Positions 1 through 5,155 of a stretch of DNA of 6,940 nt are shown one piece after another (the stretch's first letter is position 1; the number at the start of each line of letters is the position of its first letter). The notes beneath the pieces were generated by a model that ran no database searches, was not told the DNA's origin, and saw only the letters and a program-made list of their open reading frames with translations. The position numbers were made by a program, and so were the translations under genes. Origin of the DNA: Acidisarcina sp. (GTDB lineage: Bacteria > Acidobacteriota > Blastocatellia > Pyrinomonadales > Pyrinomonadaceae); assembly GCA_021155145.1 (NCBI GenBank), contig JAJNPX010000406.1, positions 1 to 6,940 of the forward strand, written 5' to 3'.

Positions 1-2
1 AG

Positions 3-599
3 ATCGTCCGCGTCGGGAAGAATTTCGGCGGGAACGCTCTTGTAAGCGCCGACCCGCACGGCAAGGGCTCGATGCTCTACGATCGTGTTTCGGACGACAA
101 TATCCCTCTGCAGAGATACATTGAGTGGGCGAAACAACTCCACGGCGACGATGCCGAACACGCCGTAATGCACGTGGCCGACCTGCACGATGCTCTGCCG
201 GATCACGAGGTCATTCACATCTCCTTTTCAGGAGCATGCGAACCGATGTCCCGAATGCTCGCATTTCTCGAGGCCGAACTCGGCGACAGCGTAAAGATAC
301 TTCCGACCATCTATCCGCATCTCGATTTCACTTTGATCGACATACTGCCCCCGGGTGCGACCAAAGGCACCGGGGTAGAGAAGCTCGCGATCATCAATCG
401 GCTGACCGCGGACGAGGTAATGGTGATCGGCGACAACTTCAACGATATCGATATGCTCGAGTTTGCCGGTACGCCCGTGGTGATGGGAAATGCAGACGCT
501 GGTTTGCTTGAACGCGCGGAATTCTATAAAACAGATAATAACAACCAAAGCGGCGTAGCTTCAGCTATCGACCGTTTTATTTTAAAACAGGAGACTTAA
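3..599 (+). CDS. HAD-IIB (Cof-type) phosphatase, C-terminal part, 5' truncated by window edge
   Basis: The reading frame is open from base 3 to the TAA at 597-599 and gives 198 residues, so the true start lies upstream of the window. The ATG at 72 is internal. The C-terminal half carries two hallmarks of HAD hydrolases. One is a motif III lysine in GATKGTG (about residue 121 of the fragment). The other is motif IV GDNFNDIDML, whose acidic residues (about 144 and 148) bind the catalytic Mg2+. The following stretch, PVVMGNA, is typical of the Cof/sugar-phosphatase branch (HAD-IIB). The N-terminal DxD nucleophile motif is not visible here. Family members are cytosolic Mg2+-dependent phosphatases acting on sugar phosphates, nucleotides or flavin phosphates; the substrate cannot be read from this fragment. 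Its stop codon directly abuts the cyclophilin start, so the two are probably co-transcribed. Family assignment is firm; substrate is unknown. Confidence 0.85.
   Translation: MVRVGKNFGGNALVSADPHGKGSMLYDRVSDDNIPLQRYIEWAKQLHGDDAEHAVMHVADLHDALPDHEVIHISFSGACEPMSRMLAFLEAELGDSVKILPTIYPHLDFTLIDILPPGATKGTGVEKLAIINRLTADEVMVIGDNFNDIDMLEFAGTPVVMGNADAGLLERAEFYKTDNNNQSGVASAIDRFILKQET
589..593 (+). promoter_or_regulatory. Shine-Dalgarno site deciding the GTG start of the cyclophilin
   Basis: AGGAG lies 6 nt before the GTG at 600 and inside the last codons of the HAD gene. It supports the unusual GTG start with a 0-nt gap after the upstream TAA and suggests translational coupling. Confidence 0.75.
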
Positions 600-1094
600 G
601 TGGCAAACAGAATCGCAGTTATCGAAACGAACAAAGGTACGATCAAGTTTGAACTACTGGAGCAGGACGCTCCGAAAACGACCGAGAATTTCAGGCTTCT
701 GGCCGAGAAGAATTACTACGACGGCGTGATATTTCACCGCGTCATACCGAACTTTATGATCCAGGGCGGCGATCCGCTCGGCGAAGGCTACGGCGGCGAA
801 TCTGCATGGGGCGGAAAGTTTGACGACGAGATCGATCGCGATTCCGAGCTGTATGCGGGGATCTACGACAAGGGCACCGTCGCCATGGCAAACGCAGGGC
901 CGAATACCAATGGCTCACAGTTCTTCATAATGCACGTCGATTACCCGCTGCCTCCGGCTTATACGAAATTCGGCCGCCTGATCGAGGGGCAGGAGGTCGT
1001 CGATGCCATCGCCAGCGTGGAGCGAAATCACAAGGACAAGCCCATCGAGCCGGTCGTGATGAATCGTGTTTTTATCGAAGAACTTGCCGCCTGA
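600..1094 (+). CDS. Cytosolic cyclophilin-type peptidyl-prolyl cis-trans isomerase
   Basis: A 164-residue protein consisting of a single cyclophilin domain with no signal peptide or membrane segment, so it is predicted to be cytosolic. Cyclophilins catalyse cis-trans isomerisation of Xaa-Pro bonds during protein folding. Core motifs are present: FHRVIPNFMIQGGD at about residues 45-58, with the catalytic Arg47 equivalent to Arg55 of human CypA and Gln55 equivalent to Gln63; then GTVAMANAGPNTNGSQFF at about 92-109. The region of the CypA tryptophan that contacts cyclosporin reads PLPPAYTKFG and has no Trp, as in many bacterial cyclophilins, so low cyclosporin sensitivity is expected (inference). 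The GTG start is chosen because of the AGGAG 6 nt upstream and the colinear N-terminus. It is the second gene of a tight operon and precedes dtd by 3 nt. A second, exported cyclophilin lies two genes downstream. The length is normal for the family and no key residue is missing apart from the Trp. Confidence 0.95.
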   Translation: MANRIAVIETNKGTIKFELLEQDAPKTTENFRLLAEKNYYDGVIFHRVIPNFMIQGGDPLGEGYGGESAWGGKFDDEIDRDSELYAGIYDKGTVAMANAGPNTNGSQFFIMHVDYPLPPAYTKFGRLIEGQEVVDAIASVERNHKDKPIEPVVMNRVFIEELAA

Positions 1095-1097
1095 CAC

Positions 1098-1547
1098 ATG
1101 CGAGCCGTCGTCCAACGAGTGTCGCGGGCAAGGGTAACGGTCGGCGGCGAGATCACCGGCGAGATCGGGAAGGGCCTGTTGGTCCTTCTCGGCGTTTCGA
1201 TCAGGGATACTGAAAAGGATGCCTTGTACCTTGTCGATAAGACGCTGAACCTGAGAATTTTTGAGGATGCCGAGGACAAGATGAACCTCTCGCTCCTCGA
1301 TATCAAGGGGCAGCTTCTTGTGGTCTCGCAATTCACACTATTTGGCGACGCCACGCGAGGCCGCCGTCCCTCATTTATCGATGCGGCTCCGCCTGAAAGG
1401 GCAAATCATCTATACGAGGCGTTCGTGGCTGAAGCCGGCAGGCAGATCGATGGGGTTCAAACCGGTCGCTTTCAGGCGATGATGAATGTGGAACTCGTGA
1501 ATGACGGCCCGGTCACGATCCTCTTGGACAGCGAAAAGACGTTCTGA
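1098..1547 (+). CDS. dtd: D-aminoacyl-tRNA deacylase
   Basis: 149 residues, the usual length for bacterial DTD, with start and end colinear with the family ([11 protein letters not shown]...). The enzyme hydrolyses D-aminoacyl-tRNAs (and Gly-tRNA-Ala) in the cytoplasm, recycling tRNA and keeping D-amino acids out of proteins. Both signature motifs are visible: SQFTL at residues 77-81, with Thr80 as the conserved active-site Thr, and NDGPVT at 135-140, with the Gly137-Pro138 pair that in this family forms the cis-proline chirality selector. The ATG at 1098 lies 3 nt after the stop of the upstream cyclophilin and has only a weak purine-rich stretch before it, so translation probably depends on coupling. 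The next gene starts 1 nt after its TGA. No anomaly was seen. The identification is very secure. Confidence 0.97.
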   Translation: MRAVVQRVSRARVTVGGEITGEIGKGLLVLLGVSIRDTEKDALYLVDKTLNLRIFEDAEDKMNLSLLDIKGQLLVVSQFTLFGDATRGRRPSFIDAAPPERANHLYEAFVAEAGRQIDGVQTGRFQAMMNVELVNDGPVTILLDSEKTF

Positions 1548-1548
1548 T

Positions 1549-2178
1549 ATGAAATTATTACCGATCATCATTCTCTCGGCATTGGCATTCTTGTTGTCGG
1601 CATGCGGGCCGGGGAGCACAGGATCAAATATACCCGGTGCGGCAGCGGAGATAAAAAAAGGCGTCCAGCCGGTGGCGGACAATGAGATCGCCGTCATCGA
1701 GATGGAAAATTCCGCCGCGTACGGAACCATCAAGATCGAGCTGTATTCTAATATCGCGCCCAAGATGGTGGAGCGGTTCAAGGAGCTTGCACGTGAAGGC
1801 GTCTACGACGGAACCACTTTCCACCGCATCAATCCGTCGGTGATCCAGGGTGGCGACCCTTTATCCAAGGACGACGACCCGGAAAACGACGGAACGGGAA
1901 GATCGAGCAAGCCAAACGTTCCGGCAGAGTTTTCCGATCTGCTTTACGACACCGGCATTGTCGGGGCCGCTCGCGGACCAGACAATAACTCGGCGAACTC
2001 GCAGTTCTTCATCACGCTCAAACGCGAGCCCGGCTTCGATCAGCGATACACTATCTTTGGAAAGGTGATCGATGGAATGAGCAATGTCCGGACGATCTCG
2101 GGCGTGCAGCCTAAGGACGGGGAGCGGCCGGTCGAACCCGTCCGGATCAAGACGATACGGATTGAACCGAAACCGTAG
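1549..2178 (+). CDS. Lipoprotein cyclophilin-type peptidyl-prolyl isomerase (envelope)
   Basis: 209 residues from ATG 1549. This start gives an ideal lipoprotein signal (MK, a hydrophobic run, lipobox L16-S17-A18-C19), whereas the in-frame ATG at 1501 would add 16 residues lying inside dtd and bury the signal. Cys19 is the predicted lipidation site. Gly at +2 would favour the outer membrane under the E. coli rule (inference). After a Gly/Ser/Pro/Ala-rich linker to about residue 45, a cyclophilin domain runs to about 206, with FHRINPSVIQGGDP at 91-104 (catalytic Arg93) and NSANSQFF at 147-154. The active-site loop is one residue shorter than the usual FHRxIPxFMxQGGD, and the conserved Phe is absent. 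An acidic insert (SKDDDPENDGTG) at about 106-117 resembles inserts in other secreted bacterial cyclophilins. It probably assists folding in the periplasm or at the outer membrane. It is the last gene of the + strand cluster; its 3' end contains the -35 box of the tRNA promoter. Confidence 0.93.
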   Translation: MKLLPIIILSALAFLLSACGPGSTGSNIPGAAAEIKKGVQPVADNEIAVIEMENSAAYGTIKIELYSNIAPKMVERFKELAREGVYDGTTFHRINPSVIQGGDPLSKDDDPENDGTGRSSKPNVPAEFSDLLYDTGIVGAARGPDNNSANSQFFITLKREPGFDQRYTIFGKVIDGMSNVRTISGVQPKDGERPVEPVRIKTIRIEPKP

Positions 2179-2190
2179 AGTTGCTAGTAT
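2162..2190 (+). promoter_or_regulatory. Sigma70-like promoter of the tRNA-Arg gene
   Basis: TTGAAC at 2162-2167 and TAGTAT at 2185-2190 are separated by exactly 17 nt. Each box matches the sigma70 consensus in 4 of 6 positions. The expected transcription start (about 2197) lies roughly 10 nt before the tRNA 5' end, leaving a short leader for RNase P. The -35 box overlaps the final codons of the lipoprotein cyclophilin gene. No experimental support is available here. Confidence 0.6.
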
Positions 2191-2206
2191 CTTAGCTGAG
2201 AGTTTC

Positions 2207-2282
2207 GCTCGCGTAGCTCAGTGGATAGAGCGCTTCCCTCCGGAGGAAGAAGTCGCAGGTTCGACTCCTGCCGCGAGTACCA
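2207..2282 (+). tRNA. tRNA-Arg (anticodon CCG)
   Basis: A complete 76-nt cloverleaf including an encoded CCA. Acceptor 2207-2213 pairs with 2272-2278, the D arm is GCTC/GAGC at 2216-2219 and 2228-2231, and the anticodon stem CTTCC/GGAAG at 2233-2237 and 2245-2249 encloses loop CTCCGGA. The anticodon CCG at 2240-2242 reads the arginine codon CGG. The variable region is 5 nt (2250-2254). The T arm GCAGG/CCTGC at 2255-2259 and 2267-2271 encloses TTCGACT. A2279 is the discriminator and CCA is at 2280-2282. The first acceptor pair is G1-U72, a wobble where bacterial elongator tRNAs usually have a Watson-Crick pair; all other stem pairs in the acceptor, anticodon and T arms are canonical. The gene has its own promoter-like sequence and a terminator 5 nt downstream. 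No duplicated 3' end or integrase gene is seen in this window. Confidence 0.97.
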
Positions 2283-2287
2283 AAACA

Positions 2288-2319
2288 AAAAGGGCGGTTC
2301 CCGGATGGGCCGCCCTTTT
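2288..2319. terminator. Bidirectional intrinsic terminator between tRNA-Arg and the C25 peptidase gene
   Basis: AAAAGGGCGG at 2288-2297 is perfectly complementary to CCGCCCTTTT at 2310-2319. The 12-nt interior can add a CCC/GGG stem (2300-2302 with 2307-2309) around GGAT, leaving a TT bulge. The T tract ends the + strand tRNA transcript. The A tract gives a U tract on the - strand, just 21 nt after the stop of the peptidase gene. The hairpin is therefore placed to terminate both convergent units. Confidence 0.88.
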
Positions 2320-2340
2320 CCTGTCTTCACTGAGATCTGA

Positions 2341-4965
2341 TCATCTGACCTTCAGCATCGGGTCGCCGAAGAGGGCCCACGAATACCGCACGTCGGCCCT
2401 GGCCGGCAGCTGTGATTTTGCATCGTTTATCAGGTCGCCCATTCGCGGTATCGAGCCATCGCCGATCTTTGCGAAGAACCTTTTTGCCATGATCTCCTGC
2501 ACGTCCGGCGTCGTAAGGCCGGTCGAAGCCCATACCGCCACCGCTCCGCCATTCGCGGCCTTTGTAAGCGACTCTGCGAAGCTGTCGGTCGAATCGGGCA
2601 CGACAAAGTAGCCATTCAAGCAGGTCAAGGCCGTAACGATCGTCGGTTTGGTCGAATTCGTCAGGTTGGGTACATGGACCTTTGAAAAGAAATTATCAGA
2701 TCGCCATGCACCGGAGTTTCCATGGCCGGTGTAGTTAGCGATAAAGACCCCGGAGTTCGCCGGGTTAGCCGCATCGACCTCGTTAAATGCTCCCACCACG
2801 GTCGCTGTGGCTCCGGCCGCATTGCTTTGCACGGAGACTACCGGCATTGACGCGGGAAGGCCGGCCTTTATGCGGTTGCTCATTCCTTCGAAATCATAAC
2901 CATCCGGCCAATCAAAGCCGAATAATGCTCCCCGGTCGAGCGAATTAGGCGTTAAGGAAGATTCCCACTGGACCGTCTTATTGAAAATCGTCGTTATGCC
3001 TGTCGCATTGCGAGCTGCGATGCGGCCGATCGGGATCTCGGCTAGGCCGTCGCCGTTGAAATCGGCAAGTGCCTCGTCACTTCCGGTCTCCTCATAAAGC
3101 GTATCGACCATTTCGGTAGGGACCTGGTTCCAATAGCCGTAATTCTGATAGTTTCTCGGATCGACCGATGCGTCTCCCAGCAGAAGGACATACGAGGGCG
3201 GAGTGCTCCAGTTCGAATTGGCATAGGACAAGAACGCCCGGACCGACGCCGAACTCGAAACACCATAACCGAACTCGTCAAAGATCTCCTCCGTGTCGAC
3301 TATCTTGGTCGAGAATCCCTGGCCCATCCTGTACGCGGCCCACGTCTGAGCCTCGTTCAGATATGCCTTCGGCGTGATGATAACGAGGTTCGCACCCAGC
3401 GAAGGATCGCCGAGCATTTCAGGATCATTGGGCGTGACCGATACAGGTCCCGAAAAGACCGATGCTTCGATCGCAGTGAACACACGTCCCCGGCCGGATG
3501 GAATAACCGGCCCCCATGTCCCGCCGCTTTGTGCGATCTGAACATTGGTCATCAATCGCGGATCGGCCTCGTTCGTAACGTCGAATAATCTGATATTAGG
3601 CGAGGTAAAGCCCGAAACTGTAACCCGACGATAGTTCTCATTGTAGAAATTCAGTTTATTGCCCGCGGCAACATAGTTTCGGGGAAAGTCGATACTTACG
3701 TTGTCAAAAAGCGCGAGCCCGCCGTTCGTATTCTGCATCGTGATCGTATTTTGGCCATCGATCAGAACGTCGACCGGTATCGAATATTCCTTAGAGATGC
3801 TCTGTCGGTTGAAACCCGACATCGGCGCGAGTGCGACGCCGTTGATCGATACCGCAATGTTGTGTACACCCAACGTATAACCGCGCACGGTCAACGTAAG
3901 CGTCCGGTTGCCCGGAGTGCGGTCGATACCTGAAAGCTCGAAGGGAAGGTTGGTGACACCGGCGGATACCAAACGCCCCCAAAAATTCTCTGCGTCCCCA
4001 TTGAGTATCTGGTTGATATAGAAGAGCCGCTCTTTCATGAAAAAGCTCTGTTTGTACTTATTGGCGGCAAGATTGGTCAGCCCTTTCCTGAGCACCGATG
4101 TAGCTATACGGCGGCCCGGCGTATCGCCGACGACTAAGAAGTACATCCTGATATCGCTCTCGACCGTGTCCAGACTCTTGCCGAAGAACTCGATATAGTC
4201 GGCATTCGGACCGACGATAATAGGCCGCTCCACGCCTTCCATATAGAGCTGCCAAAGCGACGGGTCGGCGTTGACATCAAAACCTGCCGATTCGAGCTGC
4301 GACCGATCGACGCGTATAATGCCGTCGTTCTTTACAGCGATCCGAACGCCCGGCTTTGCTATTACTTCACGATGCTTGATGGGATCGGCTTCGACGACAC
4401 CTGACGCGATCTCCTGGCTCAGCTCGGTGTCGACGATGAGGGCATTCTTCGTTTTGGCGGGTTCGGCATAGGCGTTGAGCTTGGCCGAACCAAGTTCGTC
4501 GCCGCCGGCGATCGATTCGATGGCCGGTACATAAGCGGCCGTCACCGTTGACGACTCGATCCTTTCTCCGCTCAACTTGATCGCGACGATCTGATAGGTG
4601 GAGCCGAGCGATCCGGCGCGGTCAAAAAACGTATAGGTCTCACTCTCGACCGGCTGATCTCCGTATTTGAAGATCGCTCCCGGCAGCATTTCAGAGACCT
4701 GCTGCATTCCGGATTTATCCATCCGATAGACGTAGAAGCCGGCATTGTCCTTTTCGGCCGCCATCACCCACCGCAGGTAGGCGCCCTTACCCTCGCTGTA
4801 GCTTTCGACCCGGTCGAATCGCACGTCTCCTTTCTTTGGCAGGGCGATCGTTCTTTGGCTGCGCTTTGCGTCCCTTTCCAATAAACGGGACCGCTGGGCC
4901 GCGGCCGGCAGCGAAAGCGATGCGAAAAGCGAGACGATGGTAAGCAGGGACGCAATAATTCTCAT
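2341..4965 (-). CDS. Secreted C25 (gingipain/PorU-like) cysteine peptidase
   Basis: 874 residues from ATG 4965. This start gives a clean Sec signal peptide (MRIIASLL... LPAAAQ, AxA cleavage near residue 23) and has GGAG 8 nt upstream; the in-frame ATG at 5016 adds 17 residues with no ribosome binding site. Domains in order: an Fn3-like beta domain at about 48-147 (WVMAAEKDNAGFYVYR pattern); a prodomain-like region at about 200-290; a beta-rich region at about 340-430; then the C25 caspase-like catalytic fold at about 525-874. Catalytic residues are His748 in NYTGHGN and Cys782 in ALTCLNG. Their spacing is close to that of gingipains. LLLGDAS at 594-600 and DFNGDGLAEIPIGR at 635-648, which looks Ca2+-binding, are also typical. 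The protein ends at FGDPMLKVR with no C-terminal type IX secretion sorting domain, so a periplasmic or otherwise exported location is inferred. The substrate is unknown. It appears to be a single-gene unit ending at the shared terminator. Confidence 0.88.
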   Translation of the reverse strand: MRIIASLLTIVSLFASLSLPAAAQRSRLLERDAKRSQRTIALPKKGDVRFDRVESYSEGKGAYLRWVMAAEKDNAGFYVYRMDKSGMQQVSEMLPGAIFKYGDQPVESETYTFFDRAGSLGSTYQIVAIKLSGERIESSTVTAAYVPAIESIAGGDELGSAKLNAYAEPAKTKNALIVDTELSQEIASGVVEADPIKHREVIAKPGVRIAVKNDGIIRVDRSQLESAGFDVNADPSLWQLYMEGVERPIIVGPNADYIEFFGKSLDTVESDIRMYFLVVGDTPGRRIATSVLRKGLTNLAANKYKQSFFMKERLFYINQILNGDAENFWGRLVSAGVTNLPFELSGIDRTPGNRTLTLTVRGYTLGVHNIAVSINGVALAPMSGFNRQSISKEYSIPVDVLIDGQNTITMQNTNGGLALFDNVSIDFPRNYVAAGNKLNFYNENYRRVTVSGFTSPNIRLFDVTNEADPRLMTNVQIAQSGGTWGPVIPSGRGRVFTAIEASVFSGPVSVTPNDPEMLGDPSLGANLVIITPKAYLNEAQTWAAYRMGQGFSTKIVDTEEIFDEFGYGVSSSASVRAFLSYANSNWSTPPSYVLLLGDASVDPRNYQNYGYWNQVPTEMVDTLYEETGSDEALADFNGDGLAEIPIGRIAARNATGITTIFNKTVQWESSLTPNSLDRGALFGFDWPDGYDFEGMSNRIKAGLPASMPVVSVQSNAAGATATVVGAFNEVDAANPANSGVFIANYTGHGNSGAWRSDNFFSKVHVPNLTNSTKPTIVTALTCLNGYFVVPDSTDSFAESLTKAANGGAVAVWASTGLTTPDVQEIMAKRFFAKIGDGSIPRMGDLINDAKSQLPARADVRYSWALFGDPMLKVR

Positions 4966-5155
4966 TTTTGGTACTCCAATAACACGCGGGCGTAATCTGG
5001 TGACAAACGTACCCATATTACAATTACTACTTTTGACCCGTTTTTGAAAGATTTTATTAGCTGTGATCTGAGAAGAGCCGGCTCAAAGTGGCACAACTCC
5101 GTAACCTATATCCAGGTTCAGGTCAGTTTTATTCCCGTCCAGCCAAAAAATTCTT
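4966..5155. other. 190-nt intergenic region between aconitase and the C25 peptidase
   Basis: This is the only sizeable non-coding gap in the window and is clearly AT-richer than the genes around it. It must hold the 5' leader and perhaps the promoter of the - strand peptidase gene. A possible -10 box, TAATAT, reads on the - strand at 5020-5015, but I find no good -35 partner. A perfect 10-bp palindrome, GAGCCGGCTC, sits at 5075-5084. A 5-bp hairpin (AACCT, 6-nt loop, AGGTT) lies at 5103-5118, but no T tract follows it on the - strand, so no clear aconitase terminator is visible and read-through into the peptidase gene is possible. No convincing small gene was found. Confidence 0.6.
4974..4977 (-). 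promoter_or_regulatory. Shine-Dalgarno site deciding the start of the C25 peptidase
   Basis: GGAG on the - strand, 8 nt before the ATG at 4965-4963. No comparable site precedes the alternative in-frame ATG at 5016, so the shorter protein with the signal peptide at its N-terminus is preferred. Confidence 0.7.

Noticed and set aside
228..548. Open frame of 106 codons on the - strand
   Set aside because: Antisense shadow of the HAD phosphatase; no domain or ribosome binding site supports it.
1501..1548. Longer N-terminus of the lipoprotein cyclophilin
   Set aside because: The extra 16 residues overlap dtd and would place a polar, Arg-rich stretch before the lipoprotein signal; ATG 1549 gives a standard signal.
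2207..2340. tRNA gene as an attachment site of an integrated element
   Set aside because: No integrase, no second copy of the tRNA 3' end, and ordinary chromosomal genes on both sides.
2084..2611. Open frame of 175 codons on the + strand running through the tRNA gene
   Set aside because: Its central part is simply the tRNA-Arg read as protein (RVAQWIERFPP...), a well-known artefact; the rest is antisense to the peptidase gene.
4966..5016. Longer N-terminus of the C25 peptidase from ATG 5016
   Set aside because: No ribosome binding site, and it would put 17 residues before a clean signal peptide; ATG 4965 has GGAG 8 nt upstream.
5103..5118. Hairpin AACCT/AGGTT as the aconitase terminator
   Set aside because: The stem has only 5 bp and is not followed by a T tract on the - strand.
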